A stretch of 64,000 nt of DNA from Lepidostoma basale. Lineage: Eukaryota > Arthropoda > Insecta > Trichoptera > Lepidostomatidae. This document shows, in pieces, positions 1 to 13,000 of the stretch; within the stretch, counting starts at the first letter, position 1; every line of letters starts with the position of its first letter. The position numbers and the translations under genes are program-made. The notes beneath the pieces are model-generated. The model was not told where the DNA came from. It searched no databases and saw nothing but the letters and a program-made list of their open reading frames with translations. Where the stretch lies: positions 558,001 to 622,000 of the forward strand of contig JAHDVF020001325.1 of NCBI GenBank assembly GCA_022606425.2, read 5' to 3'.

Positions 1-474
1 TGCTATCGTTACAGATATTTTGTACCTTTTTTATAGTTGTAAGTAAACCCCTTTTTTCGTGTTGTTTATTTAATTAAATGGCCGCCTGAGTGTACCGAAA
101 ATCATAAATGGCGCCGATTTCTCAATGTTTGTGTGGGCAATAGTTTCACGTTTATTTATGCAAAAATAATTGACATATCACTTTCACCTTCAGTTCTCGG
201 TAATGTTTAAATAAATTCGGCGGGCATTTCATTGAATCAAAAGCAATTTATCTAAGCATTGGTCCATTTGTAATGATAGTGTGTTAACTATGGCGGTTTT
301 CACCGGTTTATCTGAGTGCTGAGGTCTTATCTACTCTGCTGGCGTTGGTAGCGCCACACCCACCAATTGATAGCACCCTGACGTCACAACAGACGGGAAA
401 TATAGGGGAAAGTGGGGGAATCACGAACACTTAAGGGAAAGTTTGAATAAAGCAGCGGAATTATGATATGAGTA

Positions 475-631
475 TACGTGAGGAGTCGGAGAAATCGACG
501 TGCGTGCATGACAAGATGTATGAATGTAGAGGAAGCGAGAGAAGTATGTCAGGACAGAACAGTGTGGCGTTCCATTCTTTCTGCCTACCCCTCCGGGGAG
601 ACGGCGTGATGGTAAGTTAGTTAGTTTAATT
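475..631 (+). repeat. LINE 3' tail (RTE-like), copy 1
   Basis: The sequence carries the endpoint shared by many fragments here: a segment encoding [24 protein letters not shown] residues, then WxSILSAYPSGETA and a stop, then TGATGG and a GTTA-type tail. Only the last ~45 codons are present. This copy sits inside the transposon 405-1896, so it inserted later. Confidence 0.7.
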
Positions 632-751
632 ATGATATAGAATTACTTTTATTGTTTCTTGAGCAACTATAACTATCCAGCTAAATAACCTACATCACTA
701 ATCATCATTTTGATTTTTTTAATAATAAATACAGAATCTCAAATGCTGATA

Positions 752-1085
752 TAAGAAAGGAATGTAGAGCGGAAGAAGGCATTATGTACAAAATTATGAA
801 AGGATCGCTGCGTTGGTTCGGACATATGGAACGCATGGATGGAGAAAGAATGGTTAAACAATTATACGTTAATGATGTAAATGGGGTACGAAGTCGAGGC
901 AGACCGAGGAAAACATCACATGACCAAATTAATCAAATTTTAAAGGTTGGTCATGTTAGAAGTGCGTGTATGACTCGTTATATGAATGTGGAGGAAGCTA
1001 GAGAGGTTTGCCAGGATAGAGTAGTGTGGCAGTCCATTCTCTCTGCCTACCCCTTCGGGGAAACTGCGTGATGGTTTGTTTGTTT
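752..1085 (+). repeat. LINE 3' tail (RTE-like), copy 2
   Basis: An open frame at 784-1071 encodes the last ~95 residues of a non-LTR retrotransposon polyprotein: [14 protein letters not shown], a basic GRPRKT patch and the [12 protein letters not shown] terminus. It is 5'-truncated, as is typical of target-primed reverse transcription. It lies downstream of copy 1 in the same orientation. The ORF is not a host gene. Confidence 0.8.
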
Positions 1086-1201
1086 TAATAATAAATAACA
1101 TTTTGGTGAACCCTTAGCGTTCGGGTTTACCCGACGTCAGTTGGGTAATCCCGAACACCAAGTGGGGTAATTACGAACTAACATAAATTATCAGTAATTA
1201 G

Positions 1202-1368
1202 TCTTCTATTACGACAGAGATCACATTTATATCTCACCGATGTTGATTGTCCGTCTGTACATTTCTCATGAGCCCAATTTTTACATATGTTGCACATAAT
1301 CCAGTATTCATTAGGGGGGCTTTCATGTTTTTCACATCAAAAAATACAACGAGAGTCTTCATTTTTTG
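1202..1368 (-). pseudogene. Transposase C-terminal PHD-like zinc finger remnant
   Basis: One minus-strand frame reads through about 55 codons with a single in-frame stop. It shows spaced cysteines and histidine in the order C, C, W-x2-C-x2-C, W-x-H, C, then C-D-x-C, which is the cross-brace pattern of a PHD finger. Such fingers often close the transposase or gag-like ORFs of animal DNA transposons. It lies inside the inverted-repeat element 405-1896, so I read it as a relic of that element's own protein. The stop codon makes it non-functional. Confidence 0.5.
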
Positions 1369-1904
1369 TTCTTTATTTTCTTCTCTTGATTAGAATCATA
1401 AAAAAAACATCAATACTGTAGAAAATTTTCAGTGCTTTTCTGGTTCTTTTGTTTTTGGAATTTTAATCACCTTGCAGTCTTTTCATACGTTTGAGATTCC
1501 CCCTCATGGACTGTTCGTGATTGCCCCGCAGGATCAAAATGCAAAATTCATAAACATTATTTTAGGTAATGTCACAATTTGCCGTTAGCGTTAGTCTCAT
1601 TGGAATCTTTGATAAGTGACTATTCAAGTGTCTAAGCGTTATATTTATACTTAATCGTAAAAATAAACCTACATCAAGTTACTTTCATGAAAAATTTACA
1701 TCGAAAACACAAAAAAAATATTGAAATATTCATACCTTGTATCACGCGCACGTCTACTTCTCAAAAATTGCCGTCTATCCCTTGAGGTGGCGTGATTGTT
1801 AAGATAGCAGTGAACATAATACTGTCATATATGTCTAACATAGTAAAACTGTTGAATTCGGGATTACCCCACGTTCATGATTCCCCGACTTTCCCCTTCA
1901 CATT

Positions 1905-2290
1905 TCTTCCTTCTATCGACATTAATTTACTTAAGAGATAAGAAATTTTGAAAACAGTCTTAATTCAGGTCACTAATATAACAATAATAATTATTTTTTT
2001 AACAGATCAAATGTAAATATGAGTAACAAATCAATTTCTAGATACTTGGGTGAACTGAACTTTCTTATCGTGACCTTAGGACAGGGAAATGTACACATAT
2101 CTTTCTTATATTGACACTACTTTACTAAAGAGATAACAAATTGAAAACAGTCTAAAGTCAGGTTACTAATATACCAATAGTTGTTTTTTTAACAAGAAAA
2201 ATCAAATGTAAATATTATATAAGTTATAAATCAATTTCTTGACACTTAGGTGAGTTGAACTTTCTTATCGTGACTTTAGGACTAACAGGA
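1905..2290. repeat. Diverged ~190-bp tandem duplication
   Basis: Two head-to-tail units share the same order of words: TTTACT(A/T)AAGAGATAA, GAAAACAGTCT, AGGT(C/T)ACTAATATA, TCAAATGTAAATA, AAATCAATTTCT and GAACTTTCTTATCGTGAC. Unit one is about 1913-2080 and unit two about 2095-2283. Small indels separate them, so the duplication is old. No coding potential seen. Confidence 0.75.
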
Positions 2291-4080
2291 CGGAAATAAT
2301 TATTACAAATCCACCATAGGCACAGATACGCAAACTTTAACTAGTGCATTTAGAGAAAGATTATAATAAAATAGTCTTGCATTATCAAATTAGACCCACT
2401 TTTGTTATGAAACACATTGGGATTTTAATCACACCGACTTGGTTGAAATCAAAACATTGATCAAACCTCATTTTTGCTTATCACAGTGAAATATTTTATA
2501 GATAAACATCGATCACGCCAGTACCTATATACAAATATTTTTAATTAGTTTATTAGTACATGTAATATTTAAAAGTACAAACATTCACATTTTCTCGTTT
2601 GTTATAATACTGGTGCGGAAGAAGAATAAGGAACATATATATAAGATTTTGATTTGACAGGAAAACATTTTGAATATCCAATTATTATAAGCTTGAAAAA
2701 GTGATTAAAAAATGGAGTGTTTTTAATGCAGAAAAACGCCACCAATGTTGACATATGGAATGTCATCGCTGTGATTAGGTACTATAAGCACTTTGTTTAT
2801 AGAGTTGCAATGATTTTCTTTTGTGTTTTTAGAAATGCTGTCTTGAAAGTATTTACCAGGCCGTAAGCACATAGACAATATTTGCATAATGGAGCTTTTC
2901 TGGGCCGTTTATATTTGTCTCGTGCCGTGATCTCGTATTTTATTTCGATTATAAATGTGAAGTTAATGTAAAGTACGGCTACGATCGTATTATTACTCCT
3001 TATATACGTGTTACAAACATTTTACTACAATACATTTGTGTTTCCGCATTGCGAGAATGTCAATTTTACTCTGTCTAACCTCTCTCCTCGTGCCGGACCA
3101 TTTGTAAAGTATTTATATACATTTCCCTCAGTGTGTTTACTTTATAAAAGTAGGTACTAGTAATATATTGAACGCACATTGAATTGTATAATATATTGTA
3201 GTTTGTATACAACGATGTAACCTCAAAATTCATAATAATATTAACTTCAAAATTAACAATACATATATCTCAAATTCATAATAATAATTTAATAATACAT
3301 AATATTGTTAAAAATGTTTATGTTTATTAATTGTTAAAAAAAATCGCGATATTTTTACCAAAATTCAGTCAGATCAATGGACCCAGAGTTATAAACTTAA
3401 CATTACGGCTTGATAAACATAGATTCGAGACGGCATTGGTTTTTTGGGCTATTAAGTTTCCAATGTGTCTTATTGTATACGGTTTATTGACGTTTTTATT
3501 TATAAATTATCAAAATAAAATCATTGCCAAAAAGGAAATGAAAATATAATTTTTGATTGTTTTAAATAATAGTTCATATTTCTTAAATAGGCAGTAGAAA
3601 ATTTAGAGATTTGAAAAACCGGCGTGTTGTTTCGTATTTTATCTCGATCTTTCCAATAAAATTGGATCTCCTTGCTCCACATATCATCAATCAAAACCGC
3701 ACTTGATTTAAAGTGGTCCATTTAAAATGATTTGGGACGACACTCGTAATCACAATTGATGTGCAGATGTGCGGACTCATATCGTGTCGGGAGACAGACT
3801 ATAATTTACCAATCAATAAGAGATGCGTAAACACCGCTTTATGTTTATGGGAATATATCATTTGTAATAATATGTAAAACAGACTTTTAAAAAATTAATG
3901 AAACATATATTTATACAAAAAATGAATACTCAATCGCCTAGAAATTTAAGTTTTCAGCGAATTATCTGAAACAAAAAGTAATTTAAAATCATGTAAATAA
4001 ACTGTGCCAATGATGACACTACAGTTCGTAATGTGATTTGGATATACAGTAAAACGTCGTTTATCCGGACTAATTGTGAC
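2291..4080. other. AT-rich spacer, no gene recognised
   Basis: Only short chance ORFs occur (up to 72 codons, at 3331-3549). I see no splice-flanked conserved peptide, tRNA or terminal repeats here. Confidence 0.5.
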
Positions 4081-4083
4081 TGA

Positions 4084-4240
4084 TGGTTTGACATTAGGAA
4101 GACAAGATACTTTCTGAAGTCAAGAGTATTTGTCTCCTGAACGTACGTTCGCTAATATGAAAGACGTCGATCTCCGAGGAGACCGCGTTCAGTAGGCTAA
4201 TTGCTCTTCCCACTGGTGTCACCAGAGGCAGATTGGTAAT
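4084..4240 (-). repeat. Jockey-like LINE fragment, short copy
   Basis: This is closely similar to 32772-32930: both begin with the same string around GACATTAGGAAGACAAGAT and run through the same ~150 bp ending at a GTGTCACCAGAGG segment. The longer copy shows that it is the 3' part of a reverse-transcriptase gene. Orientation is inferred from that copy. Confidence 0.65.
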
Positions 4241-4956
4241 AATTAACTAATCGGTCCAGAAGAAAAATATCTGATCCTCTCATATTAGAGAGTAGACTTC
4301 AAATTACAAATAACAAAACAATTTTAAAAATATAAAATGATGACTGAAATAATAAACATATTTAAAAAATTGGTTAAATATATATTTTTTTAATACGTAA
4401 GAAACATACGTGTAACATGTTATTATTAGTGCTTAGAAAATATATCTTTGTATCGTCATTACATCTGATCGACATTACTGCGAAGCTGTTGATTTGTTTA
4501 GCATTGAAAAGTTTATTAACCTTATGTATTTTAGCAACCTATTCATTCTTAGTCTATGTAATATATAAATGTCTATGGAACACATTCATTATCATCTAGA
4601 AGTTTGAACGCTTGAAGGTTTTTTAGACCATTTAAGCATTTCATACATAATACAATGTATAATTGATTAATGGCGTGAAATTATTCGTAGCACACGGATG
4701 TTAAAAGTTTTTAATAATGATAAATAAATATATATTTATGGGTTACATCCTGATTTTCGACACAAACAAGATTGCCTTCAAAATCTGCACATTTTATCGT
4801 GCAATATTATTTAGAATTCATTCAGTAAATAATAGCACATGAATTTCATTGTAAACTTTACGTATCTATTTTATTAGCATCGACTTTGTGGTCACAATTT
4901 GTAACTGTAATTTGGTTTAAAAAACGTGTGGTATTATTCCTTTCTCGTTCTTATTA

Positions 4957-5283
4957 GAAGCTATACTTCTTTGGCGTAATAAAACAAAAAACAAATCGAA
5001 ATATTGTATCCCGCGTGCCAATACTCTACGTTAGTAGAAAGGACGATTATATTGCGCAAAATATTCGAAATTACACCACTGATATGTGACAGCTCGCCTT
5101 TACTATTTTACACTTTTTACGACTAACTTCATTCATGTATGTTTCAAGACATGTTTTCGCAATTCGTGAGTTGGCACGCGTGAAATGTCTGACCATTATT
5201 TATCATTGATGACTAACTTCATCGTATTGCATATCCGTAAGGAGGTGCGTACTTACTCTATGCGCCAAAATAAGCATAACTTA
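4957..5283. mobile_element. MITE with GAAGTTATACTTCTTTGGCG-type ends, copy 1
   Basis: The left end GAAGCTATACTTCTTTGGCG and the reverse complement of the right end (GCGCCAAAATAAGCATAACTT, 5259-5279) are inverted versions of each other. Interior sequence 5119-5222 matches 7806-7920 in reverse complement, so this and the 7.7-kb element are two copies in opposite orientation. Confidence 0.65.
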
Positions 5284-5307
5284 AAATATATAGTAAAACC
5301 ATAGATG

Positions 5308-5445
5308 ATTTTTACTAGTAATAACTGATTTAAACCGGTTTCGATACTATCCGATTCTTCGTCTGGTTGATCTTGATGTCTTAATGAAGAGACTGATAGT
5401 ACCTATCAGTTTCGTTCGACAGTAAAAATGATTAGTTTTTGAAAA
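5308..5445. repeat. Degenerate inverted-repeat element with AAACCGGTTTCG
   Basis: The left arm (near 5308-5355) contains TTTTTACT and, on the minus strand, TATCGAAACCGGTTTAA; the right arm has a decayed counterpart (ATCAGTTTCG, then ACAGTAAAAAT). It resembles the better preserved hairpins at 9.0, 13.2, 17.6, 19.9 and 22.3 kb. Confidence 0.4.
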
Positions 5446-5989
5446 ATAGTAATTAAAAAAAATAGGGTTGAGAGTACATTATAGTGTAATTAATTCATGT
5501 TTTTAAGTGTATCGTTTTGATTCTCCCAAACTATTGTGTCAAATGGTCTGTTGAATAAATCGATAAGGAACGATTAAAACAAGATTTGTGTACGTATAAA
5601 CACTGTTAGATCTGTATAGGTATGGGTGTTATTCATTCTGGGTGTTGCCATTGGTTCTTTACCCAAAGAGAACTAATTTCACGGTTATTACCTTTATACG
5701 AACAGTCAGGTTTGCAGCAAACTGATTTTTCCGTTATCGGAGGCACCGCGCATATCAAAGATTAGTAATGATTCGTAACGATTGGTTAACCGCATTGACG
5801 CGATCACTGAGGTATTTACGATACCCGAGTAATTAAGTACTTTATTCTGTGCGCCTGTTTAAAGATTTTATCGGACAATGCAGACGTGAAAACAGTTTTC
5901 TTGAAATATTCCGAGCGGCGATTGGCACTGACATAATCAAATTATGTCACGTGAACAAAATTACAGATTAATTTAATACTTACATAATA

Positions 5990-6510
5990 GATAAAAGTAT
6001 CGATTTTGAGTAGATTCGTGTAACTTCTCTTTCTCAACCGACGTTTCGGAGGGAGTATGCATGTGGTAGAGTATATATGTGTGGTGGGTAATGCGTATGA
6101 GTAACTCCTTCTACAAAACTTCGGAAGAAGAACATCCATCCTTCGTTCTCCGAGTAAGTGGCGATGTGTCATTCCCGGGCAATACTTCACTCTCAAATAG
6201 GGATGACGTGAATTTCGATTACCTCGTTAAAAAGAGACGTATCTCGGTCTATCTAGAACCGAGGGCTCGAAATTAAACCAATGACCCAATGATGAAATAA
6301 AGGAATGACAAATCGCCATCCGGGTGCTAACTAACTACATGAACGAAGCACGGATGTTTCTTCCTCACTCTCATACTGCCGGCGACACGGTAGAGCGTAG
6401 AAGTAGTTAAGCATACATAACTCATCACACATTTATGTAACTACCCTTGAAGGTGGAGACCGCAATGATTTCAAAAACGTAGGTCGAGAAGAAGTTCCAC
6501 GGATCTACCC
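5990..6510. other. GC-richer island upstream of hexokinase
   Basis: Base composition is visibly less AT-rich than on either side, and CG dinucleotides are frequent. It contains an open frame 6079-6276 (65 codons) and, on the other strand, 5942-6196. It may include the hexokinase promoter and first exon (see separate entry) or an unrecognised mobile element. No repeat copy of it is visible elsewhere in the window. Confidence 0.4.
6079..6153 (+). CDS. Candidate first coding exon of hexokinase
   Basis: The open frame beginning at 6079 reaches a textbook splice donor, GTAAGT at 6154, in phase 0. The first certain hexokinase exon also begins in phase 0 at 7057, so joining them keeps the frame and adds up to 25 residues, ending HPSFVLR before IRDQCEEL. 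The joined protein would be 464 residues, close to the usual 450-480 of insect hexokinases. Several in-frame ATGs exist (6079, 6091 and 6097). No homology supports the added residues, so this rests on phase, donor quality and position alone. The true first exon could lie elsewhere. Confidence 0.35.
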
Positions 6511-7056
6511 AAAATCAAAAAAAAAAAACATATTGCTACCAACCGTGAAAAGTAATAAAAAATGTTTATTTGTACGAATATTGCTTTATTTTTAAATTGC
6601 TTTCACCAAAAATCTTACTTTGCGTATATTCAAAGCTTTATATATAAATTATAAACGGTCATATTAATGAAAGTAAAATAAAATTATAACCACACAGTTA
6701 TATAGCAGATTTAAATTGACAAGTAATTCACGTTTTGATTCAAATCAATATCGTTCCCAATTGCCTTAACTAGTGTATAAAATCATTATTAGAAAAATAA
6801 TCATACTTACCTGTAGATACAATAGTATAAAAAGATAATATTTTTATAGTATACCCGTTAATTTGATCAATATTGTTTCCTTCATAAGCGATTGTTATCG
6901 TACTTCCACCAAACCAGATTGTATCGCAGCCTTTATATCGCATTATCGTTCAATCAAAACTCATTCGAGGCCCTTGTACCTAATTGCCAAGTGATGGGAT
7001 GCGTCATTTGTTACGAGTGAGCTCGCCAATATAACGCTAGCTTGTTGTTGTTACAG

Positions 7057-10000
7057 ATTCGCGATCAATGCGAAGAGCTAATTCTCAAGGACAAGCAGAC
7101 GAGGGAGATTATGACCAGGCTCCTGAAGGACATCAACGATGGACTTGGGAAACAGACTCACGACAAGGCCACCGTAAAATGTTTTGTCACATACGTGCAG
7201 GACTTGCCCAATGGAAAAGGTAATACATTTTAAAATATTTATATTAATACTAGCGGACCCGACAGACATTGTCCTGCCCGGACGTTGTCTTGCCTGCTAT
7301 TTATATTACTAAATAATAAACTATATACTCAATACGCACGCAATTGTGATACATGCCATACAAGGCATGAACATCCCAGAAGGTTTTAACAGTTCTTAAC
7401 CGGGTGGTGGTCTAGGGGATAGAACGCTTGGCTCCTGATCCACGGGACATGGGTTCAAGCCTGGACACGACCAGATTCCTTCTTCACAATAATGAGCTAT
7501 TTTCTGCTCACATTGAAGATTGTAAATAAATTCTAATATCATTAATATAAATCCTTGATGTTAGTCTTTTTTTAAACAAAAATTAAACAAAGATACCGGG
7601 TCCAATTATGAATCTAAACCATCCAGGGATCCACTCAAACACACAAAAAATTTCGTCAAAATCGGTCCAGTCGTTTAGGAGTTCAACTAATATACTTGGC
7701 TGAAATATACTTGAAGTTTTTGAAGTTATACTTCTTTTGCTGCGCGTTTAGTAGAGGTTAAAATTGAGAGCTAAGCGCACACTCTATTAGGGAAGAACGA
7801 CATGATAAAGTTAGTCATCAATGATAAATAACGGCCGGACATTTCACACGTGCCAACTCACGAATTGCGAAAACATGTCACGAAACGAGACATGAATGAA
7901 GTTAGTCGTAAAAAGTATAAAATAATAGGTACCAACGAACTGTCACATTTTAGTGGGGTAATTTCGAATATTTTGCGCAATACTATAACTTTTGTAGTGT
8001 TTTAAAAAATTGGGGTTAAGTATTTTGAAATCCTTTGGCGCGTTTTCAATTAAACCTTTATTAATTGTATTTAATATATTTATTCCATTATTGTATCGTC
8101 CTTTTAACTAACGTAGAGTATTGGCACACGGGATAATTTTTTATAATTATTTTTATTTCGTTATGCCAAAGAAGTATAACTTCTTACGTGCGTACAAGTA
8201 CTGACACGTGATTTTTACATTATTCAATAAATATTGGCTTTTATCGCGTAAGATTTGTAACTCATGTGCAATATTTCTTTTGTTTTTCAGAACGTGGTAA
8301 ATTTTTGGCTCTTGACCTCGGAGGCACTAACTTCAGAGTCCTTATAATCACGTTAGCAGAAAACCACTTTGATATGCAGTCAAAAATTTATGCCATCCCT
8401 CAGAGCATCATGATAGGGACGGGAATCGCACTCTTCGATCACATTGCAGAATGTTTGGCCAACTTCATGAAGGTAAGAACCGAACCTTGTTTTTGAATCC
8501 TTTAACAGTTATATTTAGTTTTTATTGATAAACATCATATAAACCTCATGCATAAATTATGATACAAGTATGAAATTACTTTATTGTTGAATTATATTCA
8601 TACGATTGGTCGATAATTTTAAATAAATATAAATATTTACATTTTTAAGTCAATTAATCATTCAGATTTGAAAACGTTCTTAATCAAATATTATTAAATG
8701 GTTAGTGTTTCATTTAATATTCGTTTAAAATAATTAACTCAAGTATAAATAAAAAGCAATGTTCGTACGTGTGTACTCTATAGACTCAAAAACTACTTAA
8801 CTAATTTCTTTGTAAAATTCCCAGTCTGTTATTATTAGTATCATGTGTGGTTTAAATAAAATGTTATACACCCATAGTTGTATACACTGATTATTATTAA
8901 AATTATTTTGATTTTATGTAAATAATTTGGATAAATATCTCGCAGATGAACTAATAATATTTTATTTTGTAAAAAATCTTTTCAAGGTGTATACTTAGTT
9001 AAAATCTACTGATGATTGTGTCTTTGACCGGTTTCGGCAGCTCGCTGCCATCTTCTGGTGCCTATATCATATTTAGTAAGGGTTATAATATATGAAATGA
9101 AAATGGTGGGGGGTTGAAGTTTAACGGAGCTGCCGTAACCGGTCGAAGACACAAACATCAGTGGATTTTAACTATGACGACCTTCGTGACAGAGTGGCAA
9201 CAGCTACGACTGCCACACTGAAGGTCCCGGGTATGATTCTCGGTGATAACAGTGTGATTTTAACACTGTCTTTGATCTGTTGAAGTTCAAGAAAAAATTG
9301 CGACAGATTAGCTACCTATTACATGTCACTAGATTCAATAACAATACTCTTTACATCGATTTGGCTCACACTGTAATGATTTATAGAACTCTTCAAAAAA
9401 AAAAATTAAAATAATATTTAAAATGTTCATTGTTTAGGATAATGATGTGTACAAGGAGCGCTTGCCCCTCGGCTTCACATTCAGCTTCCCACTGAGGCAA
9501 CTCGGTCTGACTAAAGGACTGCTGGAGAGGTGGACCAAAGGATTCAAGTGCTCTGGAGTGGTGGGAGAAGATGTAGTACAACTTCTTAAGGATGCCATTG
9601 CAAGGAGAGGTGTAAGTACTCAATGATATTTTATAATAATTTTTGAATGGTTAGGAAACAATTTAATTGACGGCTAATATTAGGTACCAACGAACTGTCA
9701 CATTTTAGTGGAGTAATTTCGCATATTTTGCGCAATACTAAAACTTTAGTAGTGTTTTTAAAGATACTAAAATTTTAGTTGTGTTTTTTTTTTGGAATTA
9801 TTTTTATTTTGTTACGCCAAAGAAGTATAACTTCTTACGTTCTTATTTAATAGATTTTTACATTATTTAATAAATATCATTAAAAAGGTGTCTAGTATGA
9901 AAAAAAAAAACAAAAAAGAGATGTCAATTTCAATTCGTGTTAAACAAACTGTGAAAAGTGATGGAATAATATAGTGTAGTTCAAACTTCACCTAAAATAT

Positions 10001-13000
10001 GCCACCCGTGTTAAATGACACATTTAAGTTTTAAACCACTTAGCACCATTGTAGCACCAGCCTTCAATTGTTCTTGAATTGTATGCGAAGTGATTCATAT
10101 TTACTTTCAAATTTAAACCATAGCAATTTATTCAAATATAATTCTTATAATATCAGAAATTTGCTAATCAATATCATTTCATAAATATATAAATGCAAAA
10201 ATTTTGATATAATACTAACTTGTGAGCATACAACAGTGCCATGAGTCAAATAAATCACTTGAAACGTGTGTTGGATTCGCACTGTGATTGATTATAATGT
10301 GAAAATTGCTTATTATGTTGCAGGATGTTCAAATAGATGTGTGCGCTATATTAAATGATACCACAGGAACACTGATGTCATGCGCTTGGAAGAACCACAA
10401 CTGCCGAATAGGACTCATTGTTGGTAGGGCTCCATTTCAATAATTATTTTATAAAATATGTATATTAATAAAAGATGGGACAGTTGCGAATTCATTCTTC
10501 TTCTTCTCAAAGTGCCATGTCAGGTCCCCGTGACATAGGCTATCACTCTGGTGTAGGCTTCTTTGTCCTGTGCTAGCTGGAAAAACTCCCCCACCCTCCG
10601 AATTCTGATTCAATCTTTGATGTTTTCCGGTCTGGACATTTAGGGTCTTCCCACACCACGCCTACCCTCAATCTTCCCTATCATCAGATAACAATTTTCT
10701 TTCTACTCTAGCAATAGTGTTAACATAGGTAACACCTATTTTTTGGTGACCATGTCAGTCCATGGGATCCACAACTGTGGTGGAGCCACATTTCAAATGC
10801 TTCTATATGGTTCATTGTGTTCACTTTGAGCAAATATAGCACTTGAGTATTCTCTGTCTCAATTTTAAGTTGATGTTGTCATTGCAGAAGAATGGTCTCA
10901 TATTATTGAATGCAGCTCTCCCAATCTCTATTCTGCACCAGCTCTGTTATCACACCGCCAAGATACTTAAATGTGTTTACGCATTCTATTGGTTCTATTT
11001 TGAATTAATGAATATAATTTATTTCTAGGTACCGGTAGCAACGCTTGTTACGTAGAGAAAACAAAGAATACAGAGATGTTTGATGGTATATCCACAAAAG
11101 ATGACATTCTTATAAATACAGAATGGGGAGCTTTTGGGGATAACGGAAACTTGGATTTTGTCCGAACAGAATATGACAGGGAAATCGATGAATCCTCCAT
11201 CAACCCAGGAAAACAGATGTATGTATAATAATCAAAAATATACATTTTAGTGATATAAGTTTTATTGATTTTTGGTAATTTAATACGACACAAATTTAGA
11301 GTTCAATACCCCGGTAACATTCACTGTATTGTGCAAAAAAACTCATGGTTAATAATCAAATCAATTGGCAAATGTACAGAAATAAGAGATCATGTTATGT
11401 AACGCCAAGTGAAAAGTGAGGTGAAGGTCTTTGTAGTTATTCCAATTTAACGGTACCAAGTTCATTTGATTACTTTTGCATAACTATTTTTATATGTATT
11501 TTCGATAATAATAATAACATTGAATTAATTATTTATAATGTATAAAAAATGTTCTTGTTTTATATACTTTTATGATTTTTAAAAAAGTTGAGGCATTTTT
11601 TACATCTATGCATCTAAAAAAGGAACATAATCAGATTATGTTATCTAGGAACAAAATAAAATTGTTTTAAAATATTTTATTGCCGTTTCAGCCAAGAGAA
11701 AATGATATCCGGAATGTACATGGGAGAGATAGTCCGGCTAGCGCTCGTTAAGTTCACAAAGGCTGGGCTTTTATTTGGCGGGAATGGTTCAGATCTTCTG
11801 TATCAGAAGGGAAACTTTTACACAAAATATGTGTCTGAAATTGAAGCGGATAAAAAGGGAGATTATACAAGTTGCCGGGATGTCTTAGATGAGCTTGGTA
11901 AGTTGTCAATAATTTAATTTCTGAAAACATAAATGTTGTATCAGAAAATAAAAAAGCTATTTAATAAAGTGTATTTATATAAAACAAATAACATGGGTTG
12001 TGAAACTATAAAATACAAATTGAAATTATAAACCTAAAATAATTTAACTTAAATGGTGAAGAGTAGAATGCCTTTCTTCACTGTAGGTATTCTTATATTC
12101 ATTGTTTTTACACATGTTAACCCCTTCAGAAACCAGAATTAACCCTACAGTGGGCAATTTTCATTATTTTAATAATAATAATATATTTTTGCTTAATATA
12201 TGTACTGAAACATGTTTTTTTTTGGGTATTTATATTTAAAAACCGAGATAATTATTAAATGACATCAAATTATACTCTGGTGATTAAATGAAATGATATG
12301 TACATAAGGATAAAAACATATTTCATTAAGATTACCTCGATCACAAATAAAACATTATTTTGATGACAACTGGACCAAATTTCCAGTCACTTCAAAGTTC
12401 AATTTCAAAATTGGTCAATAAAATATATTTGTATTAAACCCACGTGGTTTCCAAAATTAACAACAGCGCGTGAGTTGAGTGGTATAAACCACTCAATACA
12501 ATAGATAAATATATTTAGAAAAACTTCGGATGATTCATATTTGCATCATGACGCACTGTCAGTTTTGCTGACTAAATAAATCATTTATCAAATTTGTTTA
12601 GTATAGATTAATTAAAATACATATTCATGTAACACAAGTCGAAACTGTTACAATTTTAAAAACAGGAATAGTCAAATTAATATATGCTTAAACTTACATT
12701 ACATTCAATTATAATATTAATTAATTGGTTGTAGGTCTGCCGAATGCAACTGATCAGGACTGTGCCAACGTACGGTACATCTGCGAGTGTGTTTCGCGGC
12801 GAGCTGCTCACCTCGTGTCCGCTGGCATAGCGGCACTCATCAACAAGATGGGGGATCCGCATGTCACCGTGGGCATCGACGGCTCCGTCTACAGGTTCCA
12901 TCCCCACTTCCATGATCTCATGGTTGAAAGGATTTCTCAGCTTATTGAGCCAGGGATCACGGTAAGATTTCAATAAACCTTAAATAACGTATACAATTTT

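Larger units (their letters stand above)
405..1896. mobile_element. Decayed DNA transposon with 24-bp terminal inverted repeats
   Basis: The left end (405-428) and the reverse complement of the right end (1873-1896) match over 24 bp with two mismatches; both begin GGGGAAAGT. Further copies of a GGGGTAATCCCGAA-type word lie just inside both ends (about 1134-1170 and 1855-1872). Two LINE tails have inserted into the left half. The right half carries a PHD-finger-like coding remnant on the minus strand. No target-site duplication is evident, so the superfamily is not assigned. Confidence 0.6.

Noticed and set aside
7396..7467. Possible tRNA gene
   Set aside because: A and B boxes are visible, but the anticodon arm does not pair and the sequence continues as a SINE tail inside another repeat.
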